DNA from: Microbacterium sp. BLY
Lineage (GTDB): Bacteria; Actinomycetota; Actinomycetes; Actinomycetales; Microbacteriaceae
DNA: 64,000 bases
Direction of reading: 5' to 3'
NCBI RefSeq assembly: GCF_017939615.1
Contig: NZ_JAGKSR010000001.1
Span: 2,604,001 to 2,668,000 of the forward strand
The position numbers and the translations under genes were made by a program. This document shows positions 11,713-19,342 of the stretch, in pieces (positions within the stretch are counted from its first letter, which is position 1; the number at the start of each line of letters is the position of its first letter). Below the pieces are notes generated by a model. That model was not told the origin of the DNA and made no database searches. It was given only the letters and a program-made list of their open reading frames with translations.

Positions 11713-13824
11713 TCAGGCGTCGATGGACTCGCGGGAGAGCTGATCAGCAGAGTCGATGATGAACTCCCGACGCGGGGCGACCTCGTTGCCCATGAGGAGT
11801 TCGAAGACGCGACCCGCGGCCTCGGCGTCCTCCATGCGCACGCGGCGCAGGAGACGTCCGGAGCGGTCCATGGTCGTGTTCGCCAGCTGCTCCGCGTCCA
11901 TCTCGCCGAGACCCTTGTAGCGCTGGATCGGCTCGTGCCAGCGCTTGCCGGCCTTGCGGAGCTTGGCGAGCAGCGCGTGCAGCTCCTGCTCGCTGTACGT
12001 GTAGATGGTCTCGTTCGGCTTCGACCCCGGATTGATGACGATGATCCGATGCAGCGGCGGCACGGCGGCGAACACCCGTCCGTGCTCGATGAGCGGCCGC
12101 ATGTAGCGGAAGAAGAGCGTGAGCAGCAGAGTGCGGATGTGCGCGCCGTCGACATCGGCGTCGCTCATGAGGATGATCTTCCCGTAGCGGGCGGCGTCGA
12201 TGTCGAACGTGCGGCCCGAGCCCGCGCCGATCACCTGGATGATGGACGCGCACTCGGCATTGGAGAGCATGTCGCCGACCGAGGCCTTCTGCACGTTCAG
12301 GATCTTGCCCCGGATGGGCAGCAGCGCCTGGAACTCGCTGTTGCGCGCGTTCTTCGCCGTACCGAGCGCCGAGTCGCCCTCGACGATGAAGAGCTCACTG
12401 CGCTCGACGTCGTTGGTCCGGCAGTCGACGAGCTTGGTCGGCAGCGTCGATGACTCCAGCGCGTTCTTGCGCCGCTGGGTCTCCTTGTGCGCTCGGGCCG
12501 ACACCCGGGCCTTCATCTCCGACACGATCTTGTCGAGCAGCTGCGTCGCCTGGCTCTTGTCGTCGCGTTTGGTGGAGGCGAAGCGCTGCTGGAGATCCTT
12601 GCGCATCACCTGGGCGACGATCTGGCGCACGGCGGGGGTGCCGAGCACTTCCTTCGTCTGCCCCTCGAACTGCGGCTCCGGCACGTTGACCGTGAGGACG
12701 GCGGTGAGGCCGGCGAGCACGTCGTCCTTCTCCAGCTTGTCGTTGCCCACCTTCAGACGCCGCGCGTTCTGCTCGACCTGACTGCGCAGCACCTTCAGCA
12801 GCTCCTGCTCGAAGCCCTGCTGGTGCGTGCCGCCCTTCGGCGTGGAGATGATGTTGACGAAGGAGCGGATCCGCGTGTCGTAGCCCGTCCCCCAGCGCAG
12901 CGCGATGTCGACGGCGCACACGCGCTCGACCTCGGTGGCCACCATGTGCCCGTCGGCCTGCAGGACGGGCACGGTCTCGGTGAAGGTCCCCTCCCCCTGG
13001 ATCCGCCACGTGTCGGTCACGGGAGGGTCGACCGCCAGGTACTCCACGAATTCGGAGATGCCGCCCTCGTAGAGGTACGAGGTCTCCACGGGGCCGGTCG
13101 GGGTGCCGTCCTCGCCCACCAGGGCGCTCGCGGCGCGCTCGTCGCGCACCACGATCTCCAGACCGGGCACGAGGAAGGCGGTCTGCCGGGCCCGCGTCTC
13201 GAGCTCGGCGAGCTGGAAAGCCGCGTCCTTGGTGAAGATCTGGCGGTCCGCCCAATAGCGGACGCGGGTGCCGGTGACGCCGCGCGGCGCCTTGCCGACG
13301 ACCCGCAGCTCGCTGTTCTCCTCGAATGGAGTGAACGGCGCATCGGGGCGCTTCTCTCCCGAATCCTGGAAGATGCCGGGCTCGCCGCGATGGAACGACA
13401 TCGCGTACGTCTTGCCGCCGCGGTCGACCTCCACGTCGAGACGTTCCGAGAGCGCGTTGACCACCGACGCGCCGACGCCGTGCAGACCGCCCGAGGCCGC
13501 GTAGGACCCGCCGCCGAACTTCCCGCCCGCGTGCAGTTTCGTGTAGACGACCTCGACACCGGTCAGACCGGTCCGGGGCTCGACGTCGACGGGGATGCCG
13601 CGACCGCGGTCGTGCACCTCGACGCTGCCGTCGTCATGCAGGATGATGTCGATCCGCGAACCGTTGCCGGCGACGGCCTCGTCGACGGAGTTGTCGATGA
13701 TCTCCCAGAGGCAGTGCATGAGCCCGGGCGAACCGTTCGAGCCGATGTACATGCCGGGGCGCTTGCGGACCGCTTCGAGGCCCTCGAGCACCTGGAGATG
13801 ATGGGCGGAGTACTCGGCATTCAC
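11713..13824 (-). CDS. parE: DNA topoisomerase IV subunit B
   Basis: ATPase subunit of topo IV. The 703-aa protein has the GHKL ATPase motifs (IIDNSVDEAVAG, DRGRGIPVD, GGLHGVGASVVNALS), the transducer domain, and the TOPRIM motifs VEGDSALGTAKNARN and SDADVDGAHIRTLLLTL. The frame is open for 50 more codons, but the GTG at 13824 gives the family-like start (M)NAEYSAHHLQVLEGLEAVRKRPGMYIGS. The GGAG before it is only 3 bases away, so the start is inferred mainly from homology. It diverges from the DUF7455 gene. Confidence 0.93.
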   Translation of the reverse strand: MNAEYSAHHLQVLEGLEAVRKRPGMYIGSNGSPGLMHCLWEIIDNSVDEAVAGNGSRIDIILHDDGSVEVHDRGRGIPVDVEPRTGLTGVEVVYTKLHAGGKFGGGSYAASGGLHGVGASVVNALSERLDVEVDRGGKTYAMSFHRGEPGIFQDSGEKRPDAPFTPFEENSELRVVGKAPRGVTGTRVRYWADRQIFTKDAAFQLAELETRARQTAFLVPGLEIVVRDERAASALVGEDGTPTGPVETSYLYEGGISEFVEYLAVDPPVTDTWRIQGEGTFTETVPVLQADGHMVATEVERVCAVDIALRWGTGYDTRIRSFVNIISTPKGGTHQQGFEQELLKVLRSQVEQNARRLKVGNDKLEKDDVLAGLTAVLTVNVPEPQFEGQTKEVLGTPAVRQIVAQVMRKDLQQRFASTKRDDKSQATQLLDKIVSEMKARVSARAHKETQRRKNALESSTLPTKLVDCRTNDVERSELFIVEGDSALGTAKNARNSEFQALLPIRGKILNVQKASVGDMLSNAECASIIQVIGAGSGRTFDIDAARYGKIILMSDADVDGAHIRTLLLTLFFRYMRPLIEHGRVFAAVPPLHRIIVINPGSKPNETIYTYSEQELHALLAKLRKAGKRWHEPIQRYKGLGEMDAEQLANTTMDRSGRLLRRVRMEDAEAAGRVFELLMGNEVAPRREFIIDSADQLSRESIDA

Positions 13825-13951
13825 AATCTCCGAGTCTATTCGCGGGAGGCCGCCGCCCTCCGCCGACACTCCCCGTCGATGCGCACTCGCGAGGGCGCGC
13901 GTACGCGCTGAGCGAAACACGCCGCCGACCGGGCATGCCCACAGGTGCAGC

Positions 13952-13974
13952 GTGGTTGTATTGAGCACGACCAC
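13952..13974. promoter_or_regulatory. Imperfect palindrome in the parE/DUF7455 divergent promoter region
   Basis: GTGGTTGT at 13952-13959 pairs with ACGACCAC at 13967-13974 with one mismatch and a 7-base spacer. As a side effect, open frames on both strands begin with Val-Val repeats here. It could be an operator shared by both promoters; no regulator is recognised. Confidence 0.4.
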
Positions 13975-14005
13975 ACAGGACGCCGAGACCCGAGGAGGCC
14001 CCGAG

Positions 14006-14224
14006 ATGAATGCAACGACCGAACGTGAGACCTCCGCCGTCGAGTTCCGCCTGACCGCGATGGACCGCTGCGACTCCTGTGGAGCGCAGGCCTACATCGC
14101 GGCCGAGGTCAACGGCTCCGAGCTGCTCTTCTGCGCGCACCACGGCCGCAAGTACGAGGAGAAGCTCCGCAGCGTGGCCACGAGCTGGCACGACGAGACC
14201 GCTCGTCTCATCGAGACCGCCTGA
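14006..14224 (+). CDS. DUF7455 small zinc-ribbon protein
   Basis: 72 aa. MDRCDSCGAQAYIAAEVNG followed by LLFCAHHGRKYEEKL gives a CxxC...CxxH set typical of a small zinc-binding fold. It matches the DUF7455 family found near sigA/parE in actinobacteria. The ATG at 14006 has an excellent GAGGAGG ribosome-binding site 8-14 bases upstream, which excludes the longer frame. Function unknown. Confidence 0.85.
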   Translation: MNATTERETSAVEFRLTAMDRCDSCGAQAYIAAEVNGSELLFCAHHGRKYEEKLRSVATSWHDETARLIETA

Positions 14225-14232
14225 GCAGCGCG

Positions 14233-14253
14233 TGACCCGGCCAGCCCGGGTCA
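14233..14253. terminator. Short hairpin at convergent gene ends
   Basis: Perfect 8-bp stem TGACCCGG/CCGGGTCA with a CCAGC loop between the DUF7455 gene and the convergent racemase-like gene. The right arm includes the latter's stop codon. Confidence 0.5.
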
Positions 14254-15288
14254 GTCCACGACCCTCCGCCGGATCCGCGGACCGAGTCGCGTGAGGATCT
14301 CCTCGCCGACCGTGTCGATCCGCTCGGCGAGGGTCGTCGCTGTCTCCTCGCCCTGTTCTCCGGCACCGAAGATGGTCACGTCGTCCCCGACGGCCATGCC
14401 CTGCCACCCTGCCACCGTCGTCGTCGCCAGATCGATGGCGGACACCCGCCGGGGCCCGGCGGGAGTCCCGACCGTCATCCCGACGAGCGTGGACGGCAGG
14501 CCGTCGAGGCTGCCGACGCCGACCACGGCCTCCCCGTGCTCCACCCGCACGACGGGAGCCGCCAGGCTCGCGGCGGGCCTGACCCCGTCGAGGTCCGGAC
14601 CATCCGCGGAACGGATGCCGTAGCAGAAGGCCCCGATGCGCGACACGGTGCCACGCAGCTCGGGGCGCCACCAGGACGCGGCCGACGCCGTGAGGTGCAG
14701 AGCACCCGGCAGCGGACCGGACTGGCCCGCCTGTCGCACGGCTTCGAGGAACACGGCCTGCGCCTCGTCATCCTCGGCGTCGCTCGCCTCGGCGATGTGA
14801 CTCCAGATGCCCACCAGCGACAGCGCTCCCGCGCTCTCGGCGTCCCTCGCCTCCGCGATGGCGGACGGCCAGTCCTCCGGACGGACGCCGTTGCGGTGCA
14901 GCCCGGTGTCGATCTTGAGGTGCACGCGCGCGCGGACGCCGAGCACAACGGCTCGGGTGACGATACGACGCAGGTACTCGATCGTGCCGACACCGAGTTC
15001 GATGTCGTGCAGGAGCGCCTCGTCGATCTCTGCGTCCGTCGACGTCGCCCACGCGAACACCGTCACGGTTCCGCCCGCGATGCGCCGGACGTCGAGCCCG
15101 CCGCGCACGTCGTAGCTGCCGAAGGTCGTCACTCCCGCGTCGAGCGCGGTCTCGACCGCCCAGCGGAGTCCGTGGCCGTACGCGTCGTCCTTGAGGACCA
15201 GCATCAGCGCCGAATCCCCCAGCCGCTCCTGCACTGCCGCGATGTTCGAACGGAACACGCCGCTGTCGAGGCGCAGTTCGGGTCGCAT
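14251..15288 (-). CDS. Alanine-racemase-like protein A: PLP barrel intact, catalytic Tyr lost
   Basis: 345 aa, close to full alanine racemase length. The N-terminal barrel keeps the PLP lysine in VLKDDAYGHG (Lys33, with Tyr37), the KIDTGLHRNG pair (Lys125, Arg132, equivalent to Lys129/Arg136 of the Geobacillus enzyme), His164 in IWSHIAEAS, Ser202 in LTASAAS and Arg217 in SRIGAFCYG. The C-terminal domain is eroded: the VSYG motif that holds catalytic Tyr265 reads VVGVG (Val258), the GYADG hairpin with Tyr284 is missing, and RICMD has become RRVSAID. The ATG at 15288 overlaps the stop of the upstream racemase-like gene by one base (TGATG) and has GGGAGG before it, so the two are translationally coupled. 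Alone it should not racemise by the usual two-base mechanism. Confidence 0.88.
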   Translation of the reverse strand: MRPELRLDSGVFRSNIAAVQERLGDSALMLVLKDDAYGHGLRWAVETALDAGVTTFGSYDVRGGLDVRRIAGGTVTVFAWATSTDAEIDEALLHDIELGVGTIEYLRRIVTRAVVLGVRARVHLKIDTGLHRNGVRPEDWPSAIAEARDAESAGALSLVGIWSHIAEASDAEDDEAQAVFLEAVRQAGQSGPLPGALHLTASAASWWRPELRGTVSRIGAFCYGIRSADGPDLDGVRPAASLAAPVVRVEHGEAVVGVGSLDGLPSTLVGMTVGTPAGPRRVSAIDLATTTVAGWQGMAVGDDVTIFGAGEQGEETATTLAERIDTVGEEILTRLGPRIRRRVVD

Positions 15289-15992
15289 CAGGCCTCCCAT
15301 CCGCGCACGGCGTGCGCTCCCGGCACGGCGACGAGCTCCGCGATCGTCAACCCGGTGATCTCGGACCAGCGGGCGAGCGCGCCGGCGGCCGGGCCCGTTC
15401 CGCCGAAGAAGGTCACGGTGTCCCCGAGCTTCGCGTCGACGCCCTGCAGATCGATCACGCAGACGTCCATCGCGACACGCCCGACGATCGGGCGCAGCAC
15501 GCCGTCGATCTCGACGTCGGCGCGGTTGCCCAGCGCGCGCACCACGCCCTGGGCGTATCCGCCGGTCACGAGGGCCACCACGGTGTCTTCCTGAGCGCGG
15601 AACGTGTAGCCGTAGGAGACGGCCTCACCGGCCCGCAGGCGCTTGGTCGACATGACCCGGCCGGTGAGACGCAGAACCGGCGCCGACGCCAGCGAGCGGG
15701 AGGAGTCCGGAAGGCCGTACAGCAACGCCGGGTCGACGTCGGGCTCCCCGGTGGTCGTGCCGACGATGCCTTCGAGCCGCAGCGCCTCCACCTCGCCGAC
15801 GGAGTCGACGAGCACCCGGTCGGCGCCCGCGGCGGTGACGGCGTGCGCGACGGCGAGCAGGCCATGCCCCCAGGCGTCACGACGGAGGTCGGCCGTGCGC
15901 CCTCCCGCCCGGATCGCCGCGGAGGCGCCGGCAGCGAGGGCCGAACGCGAGATCATCGCCTGCGGAAGCGCACTCGAACTCGTGTCACACAC
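15288..15992 (-). CDS. Alanine-racemase-like protein B: C-terminal domain with catalytic Tyr, PLP Lys lost
   Basis: 234 aa, about 150 shorter than alanine racemase. The start of the barrel survives as DLRRDAWGHG, aligned to the VKADAYGHG motif but with Arg37 in place of the PLP lysine and Trp41 in place of Tyr. The middle of the barrel (carbamate Lys, Arg136, His166, phosphate Ser) is deleted. The C-terminal domain is intact: AGEAVSYGYTFRA (Tyr127 = Tyr265), TGGYAQGVVRALGNR (Tyr146 = Tyr284), and IVGRVAMD (Met175/Asp176 = Met312/Asp313). Start: GTG at 15992 sits 8 bases after a TAGGCT -10 box, so it is probably leaderless; an ATG at 15956 is the alternative. First gene of the pair; divergent from the ATP-grasp gene. 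Confidence 0.85.
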   Translation of the reverse strand: MCDTSSSALPQAMISRSALAAGASAAIRAGGRTADLRRDAWGHGLLAVAHAVTAAGADRVLVDSVGEVEALRLEGIVGTTTGEPDVDPALLYGLPDSSRSLASAPVLRLTGRVMSTKRLRAGEAVSYGYTFRAQEDTVVALVTGGYAQGVVRALGNRADVEIDGVLRPIVGRVAMDVCVIDLQGVDAKLGDTVTFFGGTGPAAGALARWSEITGLTIAELVAVPGAHAVRGWEA

Positions 15993-15999
15993 GTCCTCC

Positions 16000-16047
16000 A
16001 GCCTAGCTTCCGTGCTCCCAGGACCCTGAGCGCTCCCCGCGTAGACT
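16000..16047. promoter_or_regulatory. Back-to-back -10 boxes for the racemase-like pair and the ATP-grasp gene
   Basis: TAGGCT on the minus strand (complement of 16000-16005) precedes the GTG at 15992. TAGACT on the plus strand at 16042-16047 precedes the ATG at 16077. Only 36 bp separate them, so the -35 regions overlap and the two transcription units are likely co-regulated. Confidence 0.55.
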
Positions 16048-16076
16048 GAGACGTCGACCCCTAGACCCGGAGCTCC

Positions 16077-17093
16077 ATGTCTCGTCTTTCTCTCGCGCCC
16101 CGCATCCGCTACCTCCTCGGCCGCGCCCGCCGCATCGACGTCGGCTCGGTTCTCGACCGGGCCAAGGAGGCCTCGGCGCAGCACGACCGCCCCGTCTCCA
16201 CGATCGTCGCCGACATGCTCTGGTCGGCGGCCCGTCACAACGTCGGCTTCCAGGACTACATCGACTACGACTTCGCGATGCTGACCCGCGCGGAGCGCGA
16301 GACGTACATGACGCACCCGGTGTCCAACCAGCTCTCGCAGAAGTACGACCACCCCGACTTCCGCTGGATCTTCCAGGACAAGATCGAGTTCAACCGCAAG
16401 TTCTCGGCACACCTGCACCGCGAGTGGATGGTGGTCGAGGAGGGGAACGCCGACGAGGTCCGCGCCCTCACCGAGCGCCTCGGAACGATCGTCACGAAGG
16501 AACCGGTCGGCCAGGCCGGCACCGGCGTGCACCGCTACCACGCCGCCGACATCACGGACTGGACCGAGTTCCACCGGGGTCTGCTCGATCGGGGCGAGCT
16601 GCTGATCGAAGAGGTCATCCGTCAGCACGACGACCTCGCCGCCGTGTGCCCCGGCACCGTGAACACCACCCGCATCACCGCGTTCTTCGACGGCGAGAAG
16701 GCGCACATCCTCGCGATGGCGCAGAAGTTCGGCCGCGGCGCGGTGAGCGACCAGATGACCTTCGGCGGCTTCTACACGATGCTCGACGAGAACGGACACG
16801 CGGTCGGGGCCGGCTACGACTCGCACGGCCACGTCCACGAGACGCACCCGGACTCCGGGTTCCGCATCGCCGACTTCCAGCTGCCCTACATGGACGAGGT
16901 GCGCACGTTCATCGACCAGGTCGCCCGCGTCGTGCCGCAGGTGCAGTACGTCGGGTGGGACGTCGTCGTCACCCCGGACGGCCCCGTGCTCGTCGAGGGC
17001 AACTGGGGTGCGGGCGTCTACGAGAACAAGCCCAGCGTCACCGGCATCCGCACCGGGCACAAGCCCCGGTACCGCGAGGTCATCGGCTTCTGA
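16077..17093 (+). CDS. Sugar-transfer-associated ATP-grasp family protein
   Basis: 338 aa. The body matches the ATP-grasp family annotated as sugar-transfer associated (PF14397-like): an ATP-binding lysine region TKEPVGQAGTGVH, ELLIEEVIRQHDDL, NTTRITAFFDGE, and the C-terminal metal/ATP site VQYVGWDVVVTPDGPVLVEGNWGAG with Asp, Glu and Asn ligands. ATP-grasp enzymes of this type join a carboxylate to an amine through an acyl phosphate; the real substrates of this family are not established. The start has CCGGAG 6 bases upstream. Its divergent arrangement with the racemase-like pair suggests a link to amino-acid attachment in the envelope, which is inference only. Confidence 0.8.
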   Translation: MSRLSLAPRIRYLLGRARRIDVGSVLDRAKEASAQHDRPVSTIVADMLWSAARHNVGFQDYIDYDFAMLTRAERETYMTHPVSNQLSQKYDHPDFRWIFQDKIEFNRKFSAHLHREWMVVEEGNADEVRALTERLGTIVTKEPVGQAGTGVHRYHAADITDWTEFHRGLLDRGELLIEEVIRQHDDLAAVCPGTVNTTRITAFFDGEKAHILAMAQKFGRGAVSDQMTFGGFYTMLDENGHAVGAGYDSHGHVHETHPDSGFRIADFQLPYMDEVRTFIDQVARVVPQVQYVGWDVVVTPDGPVLVEGNWGAGVYENKPSVTGIRTGHKPRYREVIGF

Positions 17094-17158
17094 CCCTTCG
17101 ACAAGCTCGCCCTTCGACAAGCTCAGGGACCCAGGGTGGGTCGCTGAGCCTGTCGAAG
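17094..17158. repeat. REP-like palindromic element, locus 1
   Basis: Begins on the base after the ATP-grasp stop codon. It has two direct copies of CCCTTCGACAAGCTC (17094 and 17110; the second continues AGGGACCC), then an inverted copy GGGTCGCTGAGCCTGTCGAAG at 17138-17158 that can fold back on the second. The same core occurs at 40773-40848 and 61556-61575. Confidence 0.85.
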
Positions 17159-17180
17159 CGTCGACCCGGCCCGTTACGTA

Positions 17181-17220
17181 CGAACCGGCCCCTTGCGTTC
17201 GCACGCAAGGGGCCGGTTCG
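17181..17220. terminator. Bidirectional terminator between the ATP-grasp and CofE-like genes
   Basis: Perfect 18-bp stem starting CGAACCGGCCCCTTGCGT with a TCGC loop, between convergent genes. Confidence 0.88.
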
Positions 17221-17244
17221 GTCGTTAGGGGGTGGGTCGACCGC

Positions 17245-17937
17245 TCAGATGGCGCGGACGATGCCGAGCGGCGTGGACTCGAGGCCCTGGCCGAGCGGGT
17301 TGTCCCCGAGGATCTTCACCAGGCGCAGCTCGCCCGCCTTGTCCAGCGTCGACCCGAGGATGTTGCCGCCGAGGTCGTTGATGTCGACCACCGCTACCTC
17401 AGCCTGGCCGCCGATCAGCGTCTTCAGGTGCGCCGCGACCCGGTCCGGGTCCTTCGGCCCGAGCACCACAGCCTCGTTGTACGGAGGGATGGTGTGCTTC
17501 GTCGGTCCGTCGATCGCGCGCGCCTTGTCCCCCGCGATGCGGTAGAAGTCGCCCTTGCGCCCGAAGGCCTTCGTGACCGCCGCGACGGCCGCCGCGAAGA
17601 GGATGCGGGGCGTGCCGCACTCGCGCAGCGCCATCTCCATCGTCTCCGGCATGCCGAGACCGATGCCGTACGGCGTGCGAGTGACGTACTTCGACAGGAA
17701 CAGCGCGAGCTTCCGCGGCTGGATCTCGTCCAGGCGGTAGGACCGGCCCTGCGTGATCGCGACGATCTTCTCGGTCACGAAGAGCAGGTCGCCCGGCTGC
17801 ACGGCGTCCTTCGCATACTCCGTGATGATGGCGTCGAGATCGTCGTCCGGCATCACGACACGGGTGCGCAGCGGAATCCGCGCGTAGCTCTTTCCGTCGA
17901 CGCTCGTCTCGAGCGCCTTGCCCTCGTTCGCCTGCAT
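17245..17937 (-). CDS. CofE-like (coenzyme F420-0:L-glutamate ligase family) protein
   Basis: 230 aa of the F420_ligase family (PF01996), whose characterised members add gamma-linked glutamate to coenzyme F420-0 using GTP. Family-like stretches are PGDLLFVTEKIVAITQGRSY, TPYGIGLGMPETMEMALRECG and VAVVDINDLGGNILGS. I see no other F420 gene in the window, and the true substrate is uncertain. The ATG at 17937 overlaps the sigA stop by one base (TGATG; the GTG at 17940 is an alternative), so it is co-translated with the sigma factor. Confidence 0.8.
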   Translation of the reverse strand: MQANEGKALETSVDGKSYARIPLRTRVVMPDDDLDAIITEYAKDAVQPGDLLFVTEKIVAITQGRSYRLDEIQPRKLALFLSKYVTRTPYGIGLGMPETMEMALRECGTPRILFAAAVAAVTKAFGRKGDFYRIAGDKARAIDGPTKHTIPPYNEAVVLGPKDPDRVAAHLKTLIGGQAEVAVVDINDLGGNILGSTLDKAGELRLVKILGDNPLGQGLESTPLGIVRAI

Positions 17938-19175
17938 CACTCGAGGTAGTCCCGCAGCGACTGCGAGCGGCTCGGGTGGCGCAGCTTCGCCATCGTCTTG
18001 GACTCGATCTGACGGATGCGCTCACGCGTCACGCCGAACGTGTCGCCGATCTGGTCGAGCGTCTTCGGCTGCCCGTCGCCGAGACCGAAGCGCATGCGGA
18101 TCACGCCGGCCTCGCGCTCCGAGAGCGAATCGAGGAGCTGTTCGAGCTGACGCTGCAGCATCGTGAAGCCCACGGCATCGGCAGGGACCACGGCCTCGGT
18201 GTCCTCGATGAGGTCACCGAACTCGCTGTCGCCGTCCTCGCCGAGCGGCGTGTGCAGGGAGATCGGCTCACGACCGTACTTCTGCACCTCGACGACCTTC
18301 TCCGGCGTCATGTCGAGTTCGCGGCTGAGCTCTTCCGGGGTGGGCTCGCGGCCCAGGTCCTGCAGCATCTGCCGCTGGACGCGGGCGAGCTTGTTGATGA
18401 CCTCGACCATGTGCACCGGGATGCGGATCGTCCGGGCCTGGTCGGCCATGGCACGCGTGATCGCCTGCCGGATCCACCACGTGGCGTAGGTCGAGAACTT
18501 GAAGCCCTTGGTGTAGTCGAACTTCTCGACCGCACGGATGAGGCCCAGGTTGCCCTCCTGGATGAGGTCGAGGAACTGCATGCCGCGGCCGGTGTAGCGC
18601 TTGGCCAGCGAGACCACCAGTCGGAGGTTGGCGCCGAGGAGGTGGCTCTTCGCGCGCTGACCGTCCCGGGCGACCCACTGCAGGTCGAGCCCGAGCTGGC
18701 TCGTCTTCTCGGCCGGCGACATCGCGGAGAGCTTCTCCTCGGCGAACAGTCCCGCCTCGATGCGCATCGCGAGCTCGACCTCTTCGGCCGCGTTCAGCAG
18801 CGCGACCTTTCCGATCTGCTTCAGGTAGTCCTTGACCGGGTCGGCCGTGGCGCCGGTGATCTGGGTCGAGTAGACCGGCACCTCCTCGTCGTCCTTGGAG
18901 GAGATGACGATCGCCCCCGTGGGCAGAGGCTCGGTGAAGGCCGGCTTGGCCTCTTCCTCCTCGTCGTCACCCGCGGAGTCCTCGGCACCGTCGGTCGCCG
19001 CCGCGTCGTCCTCTTCGACGACCTCGGTCTTCTTCTTCTTCGCAGGGGCGCGCTTGGCCGCGGCGCGCTTGGGGGCGGGCGCCGCCTCAGTCGCGTCGAC
19101 GTCCTCGACCTCGGGATCCGCGGTGATCTGATCGGCCTTCTTCGTCCGCGTGTTCTTCGTCGTGGCAGGAGTCAC
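17937..19175 (-). CDS. sigA: Primary RNA polymerase sigma factor
   Basis: 412 aa group 1 sigma-70. It has a charged, Lys/Ala- and Glu-rich N-terminal extension (about 1-90), then region 1.2 ([17 protein letters not shown]), region 2 with [36 protein letters not shown] and [20 protein letters not shown], region 3 ([19 protein letters not shown]) and region 4.2 ([32 protein letters not shown]). Length, organisation and the complete regions 2-4 identify the housekeeping sigma (HrdB/RpoD type). The gene is followed by an overlapping CofE-like gene. Confidence 0.96.
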   Translation of the reverse strand: MTPATTKNTRTKKADQITADPEVEDVDATEAAPAPKRAAAKRAPAKKKKTEVVEEDDAAATDGAEDSAGDDEEEEAKPAFTEPLPTGAIVISSKDDEEVPVYSTQITGATADPVKDYLKQIGKVALLNAAEEVELAMRIEAGLFAEEKLSAMSPAEKTSQLGLDLQWVARDGQRAKSHLLGANLRLVVSLAKRYTGRGMQFLDLIQEGNLGLIRAVEKFDYTKGFKFSTYATWWIRQAITRAMADQARTIRIPVHMVEVINKLARVQRQMLQDLGREPTPEELSRELDMTPEKVVEVQKYGREPISLHTPLGEDGDSEFGDLIEDTEAVVPADAVGFTMLQRQLEQLLDSLSEREAGVIRMRFGLGDGQPKTLDQIGDTFGVTRERIRQIESKTMAKLRHPSRSQSLRDYLE

Positions 19176-19315
19176 GTTTCGCCTTTCACGGGGCCGCTGG
19201 GAGACCCCGGGACATTTCGGACACTAGTAAGACCCTTGTCAAGTCCGGTGCTCGAAAACACCGATTGACAACGGGTCGGACTCCTAGTCTCGCACACGTA
19301 TGGCGATGAAGGCGC

Positions 19316-19339
19316 ATTCGTCCGCGATCGCGGACGAAT
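19316..19339. terminator. Perfect 24-bp palindrome after the PAC2 gene
   Basis: ATTCGTCCGCGA and its exact complement meet without a spacer, starting 4 bases beyond the PAC2 stop. It may end PAC2 transcription or be a protein-binding site upstream of sigA. No U-tract is present. Confidence 0.5.
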
Positions 19340-19342
19340 CGC

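Noticed and set aside
9267..12155. Long minus-strand open frame opposite parC
   Set aside because: Crosses the parC-parE terminator and reads antisense through parC.
14251..15992. One alanine racemase gene broken by a frameshift
   Set aside because: The two genes are in reverse order (C-terminal-type protein first), each contains both domain remnants with its own start and stop, and the losses are in different domains; a simple frameshift cannot give this.
19264..19290. TTGACA near 19266 as a plus-strand promoter with TAGTCT
   Set aside because: Spacing to the -10-like hexamer is only about 14 bases and it would transcribe antisense to sigA.
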